Shown here piece by piece: positions 21,440-34,231 of a stretch of DNA of 64,000 nucleotides (position 1 is its first letter; every line of letters starts with the position of its first letter). Source of the DNA: Panorpa germanica (Eukaryota; Arthropoda; Insecta; Mecoptera; Panorpidae); contig CAVMBN010000107.1 in assembly GCA_963678705.1 (NCBI GenBank), positions 53,001 through 117,000 of the forward strand, given 5' to 3'. The translations under genes were made by a program, and so were the position numbers. Under the pieces are notes generated by a model. The model had not been told where the DNA came from, did not search any database, and saw only the letters and a program-made list of their open reading frames with translations.

Positions 21440-24400
21440 ATGATAAATTTTATTCAATGGAATTGCAGAGGAGTCAGATATATTAAAGAGGAACTACAAC
21501 ATATGTTACAGAAGCATAACATACATATATGCATACTATCAGAAACGTTTTTAACAAAAAATCTCAATTTCAACATCAAAGGCTATTTTATTGAAAGAGA
21601 AGATAGGATACAGAATACAAACTATAATCCCAACGGGGGTGTTGCTATCTTGATTCATAAATCTATAAAATATAAACGAGTAATGCTAAATAACCCATTT
21701 AATTCGGTCGAAATAGCTGGAATAATTTTAACACATAACGAAACTGATGTAATATGTATTTTATCAATCTATGCTAAACCGAATCATAAACTATCTAATT
21801 CTAATTGGTCACAGATAAAACAACAAATAGATGTTCCTGTTATACTTGCTGGAACGCGACTAATCTTGCTTGGGATATAAATTGTCCAGGTAGTCAGTAT
21901 GAAGGTAACGAATTGTTAGATTTCATAGAAAACGAAAATCTAAATATTATCAACGATGATAAACCAACTAGAGTAAGCAATCTCAGTACAAGGGACAGTA
22001 TATTGGATCTCACATTGGTATCAATGACGGTAACACAACAAATTACTTCGTGGCAAGTTCTTGCAGATAGCTTAGGTAGTGATCACTACCCAATTTTTTT
22101 CTGTTTGAATGACTATAATAAAGACCGTTACCGTACATCTGAATATTTAACGAGGAGAAATTTCCGGAAAGCAGATTGGGAGAAATATAGCCTTGAAATA
22201 GAAAGCAGAATTTTAAACCTTAGCACAAATGGAATCACAAGTAATCCCCAAGATGTTAAAAACAAATACATCCAATTTATAGATGTTATTAATAATTCGG
22301 CAGACATACATATCCCATCTACCAGATTGTATAATATAACTCCTAATAAAATAAAACCGTCTTGGTGGGACACAGAGTGCAATAAAATGATAGCTCAAAG
22401 AAAATTAGCACTAACTATTTTTAATAAAAACATGACAATGGCGAATTATTTAAATTATAAAAAACATCAAGCTAAAACCAGACGATATTTTAGAGCCAGA
22501 AAAAAAATAGAATAACAAAATTTCTGCGAGAATTTAAACCCAAACACAACAACCAACATTGTCTGGAATAATATAAGAAAAATTAACAATAAAAGCTATA
22601 GTACTAAAAGGATAAGTGATAATGAAAATTTAATAGAAGAATTCATTAAAAAAAAATTTACACAGAACAACAATTTAAATATTACTACCACCACCACCGT
22701 AAAAGATAATTTTCTAGATAATAACATAAATAAAAATGAAGTAAATTTCGCGTTAAATCATAATAAAAACAGTAGCACAGGATTTGATAGAATAAATTAC
22801 AAAATGATACAAAACTTACCTGACAATGCAATAAATCATCTTACACAAATATATTATCTGTCATTAAACACTGCTGATATACCATTAGACTGGAAAAAAC
22901 ATATCGTTGTTCCTATATTAAAAACAGGAAAAGATCCAAACAAAGAAGAATCATTCAGACCAATTACTTTACTATCATGTATGGGCAAAACTATGGAATT
23001 CATCATCAAAAACAGACTGGAGTGGTATCTCGAACATCATAAAAGATTACCTGGGTTACAATTTGCGTTTAGAAAAACAAGAAGTACGCAGCATAACTTA
23101 AACGTATTGAATATCGATATTCAAAGAACATACAGTAAAAATCATTATATGATAGCTGCTTTCATTGACATTGAAGCTGCTTCTGACAATGTTAATCTAA
23201 AAATATTAAAAGAAAAAGTAGAAAACATAGGTATATCTTCCAAAATATCCAACTGGATTATAAACTACTTCCAAAATAGAGAAATAACAGTTAGATACAA
23301 TAATAAGTTAACTGGTCCTATACTATGTAATCACGAAATTCCACAAGGCTCAATATTATCTCCCTTATTATTCAACATATACACAGAAAAGTTAACAACA
23401 TTATCAGATAACAACACAACAGTAATGATGTATGCAGATGACATGGTTATTTATAGTATGGGCCATACACAAGATATAGCTCAAAACAGATTACAATCGA
23501 AATTAAGAAAACTAGATATTTTACTAAAGGAAATCAAATTAAATATATCGTCAGAAAAAAGTAAAATAGTTATATTTACAAGGCATAGAATAAACTGCAG
23601 TCCAAAAATAACCATCAGAAATAAAAATATAACTGTTAGTTTAAATACCAAATTTCTGGGTATATTCTTTGATACGAAAAGCACTTGGGCGAAAGAAATT
23701 GCACATATTATTAACAAATGTCAAAAAGGCTTAAATTTGATGCGATGTATAGCAGGACATAAATGGGGCGGACACCCAACAACCTTAATAAAAATATATA
23801 AAGCTATTGTTAGACCGCATATTGACTATTCTAGTACTATGATCTGCACCGCAAATAACTCAAGATTAAAAAAAATTGAAATTATACAAAACAAATGTTT
23901 AAGAATAATATTAGGTGCGATGGTTTCAACACCAATCCAAATCTTCAACTATCAAACTAATATTCCTCCGGTAAATATCAGAATACAACAAATATCAGAC
24001 AGTTTCTTTTGTAAAAACAGACATAACTCATGTGGCCCCTTAAATACAAGATTATCTAAACTATATGTTCTTTATAATAAACCATATTGGACAACTCATA
24101 AAAAACCGGCACTTTTAACTAGTTTTGATAGATATAATAACTTGAACTTAGAGGTACACAACATTATACCTTTTTTTAAATTTCCATTAGAAATAAGCAT
24201 GACAACAATACATACAGAAATAAATTTGTTCAAGAAGAATGACAGTAAGGAAATAATTTATCAAAAATTAATGGAATATATAACAAAAGATGATATAAAT
24301 TGAAGTATATGGTTTACCGATGGTTTATTCGAAAAAAACTCTAAAACTGGAGGAATTGGCATTTTCAATTATAATACAGATCAACAGTACAAATACAAAC

Positions 24401-25161
24401 TTAACAATATCACAAATTCTTATAATACAGAAATAACAGCAATAATGAAATTATTAGAAGTAATACAAAACACTGACAATAAAAATATATTAATCTTCAC
24501 TGATTCTCGTAGTGTTTGTGTATCTTTAAATAACAATAAATTCAAAAACAATAATAATAACAAAATATGTTCAATTAAAGAATATCTTTTAAAAATGGAA
24601 AAAAGTGATATCAATGTTAAACTTATTTGGATTCCTGGACATGTAGGCATAAAAGGAAACGAAATGGCTGACAAACTTGCCAAAGAAGCTTGTGTAGATG
24701 GGGAAATAATCGAAATAAATTGGTCAATAAATGATTCCAAAAAAATAATTAAAGAAAATTGTATGGCAGATTGGCAGAATATATATAATGAGAAAAGTCA
24801 AAGTACTGGAAAGTTGTTTTTTGCAGCGAATCAAAAAATTCCAACAACCACATGGTTTAATAAAAATCATTCACGGAGATATATTTCAACAAATTGTCGA
24901 ATGAAATCTGGGCATTCTAGATGTCCAGCTCATCTATACAAAATAAATATAAACGACACACCAAATTGTAGATGTGGAGACGAAGGTTCTTTGGACCATA
25001 TAATTCTAGGGTGTCATCTTTTAGCATCAAAAATTGATAGACTTTTAAATAAATTATGTATTGTAACACAGTTCCCAGTCAACATATCCTATTTAAAGAC
25101 AAATGAAGCAACAGCAGAAATAGTAACAAACTTTGTGGTAGAAAACAATATAGAAGTGTAA
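21440..25161 (+). pseudogene. LINE ORF2: endonuclease, RT, RNase H (disabled)
   Basis: The frame starts at ATG 21440. The APE endonuclease shows FIQWNCRG (catalytic Asn), ILSETFL (catalytic Glu) and SDHYPI (catalytic His). A short deletion with a frameshift near 21855 removes the expected GDFNAH segment, so those catalytic residues are lost. After the shift the frame (from about 21805) meets TAA at 22513-22515, then continues into RT: FRPITLLSCMGK, FAFRKTRSTQ, AFIDIEAASDNV, IPQGSILSPLLFN and the active site YADDMVIY. A TGA at 24301-24303 separates RT from RNase H, which keeps WFTDG, NTEI, IFTDSRS and WIPGHVGIKGNEMADKLAK. A CRCGDEGSLDHIILGC motif ends the protein. In all, one frameshift and two stops. 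Confidence 0.9.
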
Positions 25162-25356
25162 TATAAGTTAGAATATTTTATTTAGTATGTATGTAATTTT
25201 AAGTTTAATTTTTTAAAAAGAATCAATTTATTTGTATTTATTAGAATAATTATAATTTATATGTAAATTTTTTATATAATTTTACAAATAAAATTCTATG
25301 GCAAGAAGGCTTAATAAGCCAAAGCCTAATTAAAAAAAAAAAAATTAATAAAATAG

Positions 25357-25437
25357 ACACGCCAGTACACATTTATTAACATCAATTTCAATCAACAATT
25401 AAAAAATCGACCACTAAAAAATGAGGACACAAGTCCA
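25357..25437. mobile_element. Right part of the TIR-element copy split by the LINE
   Basis: It continues the match to 11263-11306: ACACG, AAAAATCGACCA, TAAAAAATGAGGACACAAG. It carries about 30 bp that are missing in the 10707 copy. It ends GACACAAGTCC, one mismatch from the other copy's terminal repeat. Confidence 0.75.
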
Positions 25438-26303
25438 TTATTAACGATGCGAAATAAGTTTTTCTTTAATATCTAGAGACCCTGTAGAATATGTTTCTTG
25501 CTACAACACTGTCTTTAGGTAGTTCTGTCATACTTTGTAAGGGACTTAACTTTCAGTCTGCGTAGTGTCTAGTCTGCACAGTCTGGAATCTCTGCAATGA
25601 GGTCATTCTATGTAGACATTATCATTACCCCCCGTGTCATAGATAGCAAAATCGAGTATTTTCTCGGGCAACGAGATCGCTGTAGACCTGTAGACCCTGC
25701 AGAGCACGCAGCTAGCATCAGTGCAGCCAAGATATGCAGTAAAAAAAAACAAACGCAGTTTGTATTTGTACGTAACTCACGCATTTAAACGGCCGTGTAT
25801 ATGGAACAATTAATTACAATGAACATTCTGCTGTTTATTTGGACTTATAAGGCAGACCAATGTGTGGTGTGTTTCATAATTAACAATGTAATTATACTTA
25901 AATTTTTATAATTAGGAAATCATATAAAAACAATTTTAATGAGGGAGATAAAAGCTGAAAAATTAATCTTGCACGTTATGTGTCCTGTGAGACAACCCAG
26001 TAAACATTTTGGAACCACTTTGCCAGCATATTGAATTTGTTGTTCATTTACAGTTCAGTTTCTTACAGTTGTTCATATTAAATATCTATTTTATCGGCTA
26101 CAAATTGCGAAACCACTCTACCTGTCGGAATACCAACTAATATAAAGTTGATGCGAACTATAATTGAAGTGCAATAGTGATAGAAACGTCAAAAAACAGG
26201 ACACTTCACCAAATTGTTTACTGGACAGAACCGTATCTATTTATTATTTCATTTAATTAAATCGTGAGGTGCTCTTTTGATGGTAGTCCTGTCTTCCATT
26301 AGG
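25438..26303. other. Intergenic, nothing recognised
   Basis: No gene or repeat pair supported. A 63-codon frame at 25597-25788 has no motif and is not called. Confidence 0.4.
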
Positions 26304-26311
26304 TTGGTGAT

Positions 26312-26712
26312 CAGAGGCGGCCTTAGGGGGTGGCAAGCAGGATACCCGCCCGAGGCCTCGCTCTTGTAGGGGCCTCACATTCTCGCGCAACAACCAAAGA
26401 AGAAAAATTCATTACTATATATGTATTTGAATCTCGCGCCTTGCTCTTTAAAAATCCCACTAGAATTACTGCGTATATCTTTTAAGGCATTCATGTACCT
26501 TAGTTTGTCATCATTAATATTTGTCGTCTTTCTGCTTGTTAACTTTTACAAAACTTCAATATAAAATTTTATTTCTCGTCAATTATCATCAAAAATATTT
26601 ACTTACAATTTACATAAATTATACAAAGAACAAATGCCTCGCAAAGTTCTGCTACCCCGGGCCTTGCAAAGATCTGCTGCCCGGGGCCTCGCAAAGGCTA
26701 AGACCGTCTCTG
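26312..26712 (+). mobile_element. Complete hAT MITE, 401 bp, perfect 8-bp TSD
   Basis: The ends are inverted: CAGAGGCGGCCTTAG on the left and CTAAGACCGTCTCTG on the right (two mismatches). The 8-bp target duplication TTGGTGAT is perfect at 26304-26311 and 26713-26720. CAG-starting ends and 8-bp duplications are hallmarks of hAT elements. GC-rich subterminal blocks contain repeated GCCTCGC and CCGGGCC phrases. There is no transposase. A broken copy is at 10465. Confidence 0.92.
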
Positions 26713-26720
26713 TTGGTGAT

Positions 26721-27767
26721 TCACAACTCGGTCTTTCTCTCACTGTAAGTATGGCAAGATCGCGGTGCAGTCTTTCGTTTGTAATATACCACGGTGCATC
26801 TACAATCAAATGAAAATACTTCTAATACACTAATGCTTATATCTCGTAAACTACAAGTGATAAACTAATGATTCAAATTTTGTTGGATAGAGGGTTTATA
26901 TAAGTATCAATCTTATAAGCAACAGGACTTTGCATCTTAACAGTCTTAGTAAAAACTGGTTGTTTACGACATACGTGTTTAGGTATGTTAAATTTTCATT
27001 TAATTTATTTATATTTATATTAATAGTATGTTGGTAATTTTAATGGTGTCTTGGCCTCATATATGTGGGGTCCACCATTACCTAATAAGTTAAGCATACC
27101 CAGAAGTTTCTTTCGCGAATCCAAGGAGCTATCTATAATTGTAGTATACCTATATAGTTTTGGATTCTTAAAGCCATATAACATAGCAAATGGACCGCAT
27201 TCCAGACTTGCGGATTGCCGTAGAATCACACGGAGCCGAAGCATTTGGGTCAAGGAGTGGGCCAGGGGTGGTAGAGGGATGTAGAAAGGAAAGGGGGCTA
27301 TGACACGGAGGGTGGGGCAGCCATGCGAACCACATAGTCCAGATCAGGGTTAGAGAACCTCTTACATTTCAAATACAGCAACCTTTATACATATTTAAAA
27401 GTTAAATGTTACAGGTTTCGCATACCTGACCAAGTTCTTTATGTTTATACCATACTGAACTATATTTTCAAGCAAAGGAATTCGTCTTGAGCACCGCGGT
27501 TCGCAAACTGGGGATTGCAGATTGCGGACCGCCTCTACCAAGTACCTGACTTACACTGCACGATGACAGAGAAGAAGAAGAATTAACTAGTCGTTAATTT
27601 ATATGTTTTTAATTGTCTGATTGTCATGTACCATATCACACCGGGTCTTGTTGTTAATTTGTTTAACTGATTATAAGAAATTTGTAGTGTAGTCCACATA
27701 TATGACGCCTCGACAGTATGCTACCAATGTTACAGCTATACAGGGGGTAATGTTTTAACTTTTATTT
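26721..27767. other. Intergenic; weak traces of decayed repeats
   Basis: Around 27336 a CAGGGTTAGAGAACCTC phrase and around 27500-27540 a GGTTCGCAAACTGGGG and GCGGACCGCCTCTACC stretch recall the ends of hAT elements, but the ends do not pair well and no target duplication was found. No gene is supported. A 77-codon frame at 27020-27253 lacks any recognised motif. Confidence 0.35.
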
Positions 27768-28430
27768 ATTTATATTATTGTACAACATATAAAGTTTATT
27801 GTGTAAAAATTTGAAGTTGATTGGAGTAAAACTGTCGGAGATATAGAGTCTTAAGTCTGCACCTATCTGGTCTGCTTTCGTGTTACTTTGAAACTTTTAA
27901 ATGCGTTTTCTCACACATAGCTTTTTCAGAGTCGGTGCCGTCTCTAGCTCAAAATCTACTAGACCGATTCTTTTGAAATTTTGCACAATCTTTCTTTACA
28001 TAAATGCCGAGGTAACGCTTTTTTTTTACTTTATTAATTTTCACGTATTTTAAAATAACAAAGTTTCTGATTCTTTTCATGAAAAATCGGTATTTTGACT
28101 TTTAAGTGCTGTAAAAAATTTAAGAATAAATAAAAAAAGAAAAACTCGACAGCGTTACCTGCAGAAACTTATCAACTAATGAAATCATTTTGGTTTTTCG
28201 GTTTCAGAAAATCCAGTGGTGAGTTATGAGTGGCACCGCAATGTAACTTTTTTTTGTGACGTTTGCGGAGATTCGCTGTTAATGCCTCATTTCTTGATAT
28301 TTATTTTTGGAAATTTCGCAAAGTATTCTTCAAATGTTATTTTATCATGTAGTAATTATAGAAATAATTATATATTTACTGTGTCTTCCAAAAACATTAT
28401 CAAAAATATGCTTCTTTTTATCGGTAAAGG
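27768..28430 (-). repeat. Dispersed repeat, copy B (inverted to 11982)
   Basis: The reverse complement of 11982-12612 with scattered substitutions and small indels. It ends about 400 bp before the satellite array. Phrases such as ACTGTCGGAGATATAGAGTC and GGTGAGTTATGAGTGGCACC identify it. A short frame at 28216-28437 with CDVCGDSL is not conserved in copy A (CDVSGD then stop), so it is not called as a gene. Confidence 0.7.
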
Positions 28431-28828
28431 CGTCTGAATTTACCAACTGATTAAAATATTATATATTGATTATATAAAATCTATTTATATAAAATAAACC
28501 TGTGAAAATGTATCTCTATTAAACAAAATAGTCGTGTAAACGGTGCTTTGGTCCAAGCCGCCCTCGTCAAAGAAACTGCAATCTCATTTATAAAAGTTTT
28601 GTTGTGGTTGGAGAAGACAACATAAAAATATGAATTCTTGTAGTTGATGCAGTAACACTTGTTGCCTGTTGCTCGTGCTATGCTACAAACAAACAAACAA
28701 ATAACACTACCAACACTAATTCAAACAAACAGATTGTTGCACTTAATTAAATATCCATTTCTCATTGATTTTATTGACAATTTTAATTGTTAACAAGTCG
28801 GCGCTAGAATCGTGTGTGTCCATGCTAG
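28431..28828. other. Spacer before the satellite, nothing recognised
   Basis: AT-rich DNA with short simple runs (AAACAAAC near 28687). No gene is supported. Confidence 0.4.
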
Positions 28829-31106
28829 TACAATTTTTGTGTAAAAGAGACACAGTTAGGACAACTGCAAGTTCAAAAAATATAAAAGTTATTATTAATT
28901 TTAATTTCATATTATATATAGCAGCACTTGTGTGAACAAATGTGCATGTTATAATAAAAAAAAACTATTTAATAACTTTTAACCATATAATTGTATGTAA
29001 AAATGTATTTTTTTGTATAGAATGTCACGTTATCACCCACTCTTAAACTATTTTAAAGTAAAAGAAATGTGTTATTATTTTAAAAAATTTATTTTTTTAG
29101 TTCCATCATTACTATTTTTGAGTAAAAAAGACACGGTTTGTACAACTGCAAGTACAAAAAATATAAAAGGTAATAATAATTTTAATTTCATATTATATAT
29201 AGCAGCACTTGTGTATACAAATGAGCATGATAAAATAAAAACAAAATTTTATAACTTTTAACCATATATTTGTATGTAAAAATTTACTTTTTTGTATAGA
29301 ATTTCACTTTATCACCCAATCTTAATGTATTTTAAAGTAACAGAAATGTATTATTTTTTTTTCAATTTTTAATTTTTTGGTTCCTTAGCTACTATTTTTG
29401 AGTAAAAAAGACACAGTTGGTACAACTGCAAGTACAAAAAATATAAAAGTTAATAATAATTTTAATTTCATATTATATATAGCAGCACTTGTGTATACAA
29501 ATGTGCATGATAAAATAAAACAAAATTTTATAACTTTTAACCATAAATTTGTATGTAAAAATTAATTTTTTTGTCTAGAATTTTACTTTACCGCACAATC
29601 TAAATGTATTTTAAAGTAACAGAAATGTATTATTATTTTAAAAATTTTATTTTTTTAGTTGCATCACTACAATTTTTGTGTAAAAAAGACACAGTTAGTA
29701 CAACCGCAAGTTTAAAAAATATAAAAGTTATTATTAATTTTAATTTTATATTATATATAGCAGCACTTGTGTGAATAAATGTGCATGTTATAAGAAAAAA
29801 AAAACTATTTAATAACTTTTAACCATATAATTGTATGTAAAAATGTATTTTTTTGTATAGAATGTCACGTTATCACCCACTCTTAAGCTATTTAAAAGTA
29901 ACAGAAATGTGTTGTTATTTTAAAAATTTTATTTTTTTAGTTCCATCATTACTATTTTTTGAGTAGAAAAGACACAGTTGGTACAACTGCAAGTACAAAA
30001 AATATAAAAGTTAATAATAATTTTAATTTCATATTATATATAGCAGCACTTGTGTATACAAATGTGCATGATAAAATAAAACAAAATTTTATAACTTTTA
30101 ACCATATATTTGTAAGTAAAATTTATTTTTTTATATAGAATTTCACTTTACCACACAATCTAAATGTATTTTAAAGTAACAGAAATGTATTATTATTTTA
30201 AAATTTTTATATTTTTAGTTCCATCACTACAAGTTTTGTGTAAAAAAGACACAGTACAACTGCAGGTTCAAAAAATATAAAAGGTATTATTAATTTTAAT
30301 TTCATATTTTATATAGCAGCACTTGTGTGAACAAATGTGCATGTAATAATAAAAAAAAAACTATTTAATAACTTTTAACCATATAATTGTATATAAAAAT
30401 GTATTTTTTTGTATAGAATGTCACGTTATTACTCACTCTTAAGCTATTTTAAAGAAACAGAAATGTGTTATTATTTTAAAAAATTTATTTTTCTAGTACC
30501 ATCCCTACAATTTTTGTGTAAAAGAGACAAAGTTAGTACAACTGCAAGTTTAAAAAATATAAAAGTTATTATTAATTTTAATTTCATATTATATATAGCA
30601 GCACTTGTGTGAACAAATGTGCATGATATAATTAGAAAAAAACTATTTAATAACTTTTAACCATATAATTGTATGTAAAAATGTATTTTTTTGTATAGAA
30701 TGTCACGTTATTACCCACTCTTAAGCTATTTTAAAGTCACAGAAATGTGTTATTATTTTAAAAATTTTAAATATTTAGTTCCATCATTACTTTTTTTGAG
30801 TAAAAAAGACACAGTTGGTACAACTGCAAGTACAAAAAATATAAAAGTTAATAATAATTTTAATTTCATATTATATATAGCAGCACTTGTGTATAAAAAT
30901 GTGCATGATACAATAAAACAAAATTTTATAACTTTTAACCATATATTTGTATGTAAAAATTTATTTTTTTGTCTAGAATTTCACTTTACCACACAATCTA
31001 AATGTATTTTAAAGTAACAGAAATGTATTATTATTTTAAAATTTTTATTTTTTTAGTTCCATCACTACATTTTTTGTGTAAAAAAGACACAGTTCGTACA
31101 ACTGCA

Positions 31107-31294
31107 AGTTTAAAAAATATAAAAGTTATTATTAATTTTAATTTCATATTATATATAGCAGCACTTGTGTGAACAAATGTGCAAGTTATAATAAAAAAAA
31201 AGTTTAAAAAATATAAAAGTTATTATTAATTTTAATTTCATATTATATATAGCAGCACTTGTGTAAACAAATGTGCAAGTTATAATAAAAAAAA
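31107..31294 (+). repeat. 94-bp internal tandem duplication in a monomer
   Basis: The segment from AGTTTAAAAAATATAAAAG to the ATAATAAAAAA run occurs twice in direct succession (from 31107 and from 31201), so this monomer is about 374 bp long. Confidence 0.9.
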
Positions 31295-33117
31295 ACTATT
31301 TAATAACTTTTAACCATATAATTGTATGTAAAAATGTATTTTTTGTATAGAATGTCACGTTATCACCCGCTCTTAAGCTATTTAAAAGTAACAGAAATGT
31401 GTTATTATTTTAAAAATTTTATTTTTTTAGTTCCATCATTACTATTTTTGAGTAAAAAAGACACAGTTGGTACAACTGCAAGTACAAAAAATATAAAAGT
31501 TAATAATAATTTTAATTTCATATTATATATAGCAGCACTTGTGTATACAAATGTGCATGATAAAATAAAAACAAAATTTTATATCTTTTAACCATATATT
31601 TGTATAAAAAAAATTATTTTTTTGTATAGAATTTCACTTTACCACACAATGTAAATGAATTTTAAAGTAACAGAAATGTATTATTATTTTAAAATTTTTA
31701 TTTTTTATTGTTCCACTACAATTTTTGTGTAAAAAAGACACAGTTAGTACAACTGCAAGTACAAAAAATATAAAAGTTATTATTAATTTTAATTTCATAT
31801 TATATATAGCAGCACTTGTGTGAACAAATGTGCATGTTATAATAAAAAAAAACTATTTAATAACTTTTAACCATATAATTGTATGTAAAAATGTATTTTT
31901 TTGTATAGAATGTTACGTTAACACCCGCTCTTAAGCTATTTAAAAGTAAAAGAAATGTGTTATTATTTTAAAAATTTTATTTTTTTAGTTCCATCATTAC
32001 TATTTTTGAGTAAAAAAGACACAGTTGGTACAACTGCAAGTACAAAAAATAAAAAAGTTAATAATAATTTTAATTTCATATTATATATAGCAGCACTTGT
32101 GTATACAAATGTGCATGATAAAATAAAAACAAAATTTTATAACTTTTAACCATTTATTTGTATGTAAAAATTTATTTTTTTGTATAGAATTTCACTTTAT
32201 CACCCAATCTTAATGTATTTTAAAGTAACAGAAATGTATTAATTTTTTTTTAATTTTTAATTTTTTAGTTCTTTAACTACTATTTTTGAGTAAAAAAGAG
32301 ACAGTTGGTACAACTGCAAGTATAAAAAATATAAAAGTTAATAATTTCAATTTCATATTATATATAGCAGCACTTATGTGAACAAATGTACATGTTAAAA
32401 TAAAAAAAAAATTAAATAACTTTTAACCATATAATTGTATGTAAAAATGTATTTTTTTGTAAAGAATGTCACGTTATCACCCACTCTTAAGCTATTTTAA
32501 AGTAACAGAAATGTGTTATTATTTTAAAAATTTTAATTTTTTAGTTCCATCATTACTATTTTTGAGTAAAACAGACACAGTTGGTACAACTGCAAGTACA
32601 AAAAATATAAAAGTTAATAATAATTTTAATTTCATATTTTATATACCAGCACTTGTGTATACAAATGTGCATGATATAATAAAACAAAATTTTATAACTT
32701 TTAACCATATATTTGTATGTAAAAATTTATTTTTTTGTATAGAATTTCACTTTACCACACAATCAAAATGTATTTTAAAGTAAAAAAAATGTATTATTTT
32801 AAAAATTTTATTTTTTTAGTTCCATCACTACAATTTTTGTGTAAAAAAGACACAGTTAGTACAACTGCAAGTTCAAAAAGTATAAAAGTTATTATTAATT
32901 TTAATTTCATAATTATATATAGCAGCACTTGTGTGAACAAATGTGCTTGTTATATTAAAAAAAAACTATTTAATAACTTTTAACTATATAATTGTATGTA
33001 AAAATGTATTTTTTTGTATAGAATGTCACGTTATCACCCACTCTTAAGCTATTTTAAAGTAACAGAAATGTGTTATTATTTTAAAAATTTTATTTTTTTA
33101 GTTCCATCATTACTATT

Positions 33118-34231
33118 ATTATTAATTGTTTATTGTTCGCCTTTCGGCTTTACAATCTACATTCTTAAATAAATTTCATATACTTTAACTTACAATTAAA
33201 TTTACATTATTCTAAACCTTTTTATTTCCAAAAGTACTTTCTGCTTCTTCTTCTCTTGACCCTCTTCATTCATTTTCCCTAGTCTTCCTTCTGTACAGGT
33301 CTATCCCCTAGTCAATTTTTCTGGGCTGAAGTTTAACTGTTTCCTCGCTACTTCTTTCTTTCTCCTGCTTCCAGGAACCCAGCCACCAGCTTATTTATTC
33401 TCCTGTTTTTCCTTTCCTTCTTACTATTTCCGCCATCCACCTCTTTCCTTCACTGCCTCCCTTTAATAGCTGGCCAATATTCTTTTCGCTCGCTACTTTT
33501 TCCTTACACTCAAACTTAATGTGCTCCAGTGTTTCGTCCTCCGCTCCACACATTCTACACTTTCTTTCCTCACTCTTTTCCCAGTATATGTTTCCTTTTT
33601 CCTCATTTCCCAATCTAAACCTTGCTGTTCTTCTTATGTGTTTTATGTCTTTTTCTATAAGGTACTGAGGCACATTATTTTCCCATAACCTCTTATATCT
33701 TTTATTGTAGTTACTTTTTTCTATTTTTCCCATTCTCTCCTGCTGCTGTGTCTCCTTATCCCTTCTCCTTAGCTCCTCTGCCACACTTGCGCCACCTTCT
33801 CTTCTCCTCTCTGCCTCCTCGATCGCCATTCCATTCCTTTCAAAGTATTCTTTTCTCTTTTTTGGACCTCCTCCCCCCCCATTCTTTATGTAATCCTCTC
33901 TTATTTTCTTTAAGATTTTGCTTTCCGCTCTGTTCATTTTCTCCTCGTATTTCACCGCTCTTTCCCCTGTTTTAATTCGTATCTTATCCCTCTTTAGCTC
34001 CTCCATCACCATGTATCCTGGCGTGCACCTGTCCAGCCCTAGTACCCATTTCATGTATCTCACCTGTATTCTTTCCAACTTTTCTTGTTCCTTCCACCCC
34101 CAAACCTCTGCTCCATACGACATCATACTGGCTATCAGTCTCTCATATATCCATATTCTCTTTTGTATGTCCCCCCCCAAATGCCTTTTCCCCTAGTCCC
34201 CATACCCGTCGCATTGCTTGCTCTGCCTTGC
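33118..34231 (-). mobile_element. 5'-truncated LINE fragment in the array, copy 1
   Basis: A 1,114-bp insert within an A-type monomer, flanked by the 19-bp repeat TAGTTCCATCATTACTATT (33099-33117 and 34232-34250). Read on the minus strand it starts inside the region after the RT palm and ends with a short untranslated tail, a GCCGAAAGGC hairpin and AAT repeats at the 3' end. The GC-richer, C/T-rich plus strand contrasts sharply with the AT-rich satellite. Confidence 0.92.
33395..34231 (-). pseudogene. LINE ORF2 C-terminal fragment, copy 1
   Basis: The frame encodes the post-RT region of a non-LTR polyprotein: IASMMSYGAEVWGWKEQEKL, RYMKWVLGLDRCTPGYMVME, a charged coiled-coil-like stretch, then CRMCGAEDETLEHIKFEC, a CCHC motif common at the end of such proteins. 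An eight-C run at 34171-34178 (seven in copies 2, 4 and 5) shifts the frame near the 5' edge. No RT active site is included. Confidence 0.85.

Larger units (their letters stand above)
19603..25344 (+). mobile_element. Nearly full-length LINE with RNase H, 5.7 kb
   Basis: The element starts CAGTTCGCATCG and ends in an A-run (25332-25344). The 12-bp target duplication TTAATAAAATAG is at 19591-19602 and 25345-25356. ORF1 carries three zinc knuckles; ORF2 carries APE endonuclease, reverse transcriptase, RNase H and a C-terminal Cys/His motif. This order fits the I superfamily (I, LOA, Outcast and relatives); the exact clade is not settled. ORF2 has one frameshift and two stop codons, so the element was probably active until fairly recently but is now dead. 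The 5' leader is 19603-19814; the spacer between the ORFs is about 200 bp. Confidence 0.93.

Noticed and set aside
27336..27545. A further hAT element from CAGGGTTAGAG to CCGCCTCTACC
   Set aside because: The ends pair poorly and no 8-bp duplication was found.
28216..28437. Small zinc-finger-like protein with CDVCGDSL
   Set aside because: The other copy of this repeat has a Ser instead of the second Cys and then a stop, so the frame is not maintained.
33748..34196. Plus-strand C/T-rich frames across the LINE inserts (also in the other four copies)
   Set aside because: They are shadows of the minus-strand LINE frame, which has the recognisable motifs.
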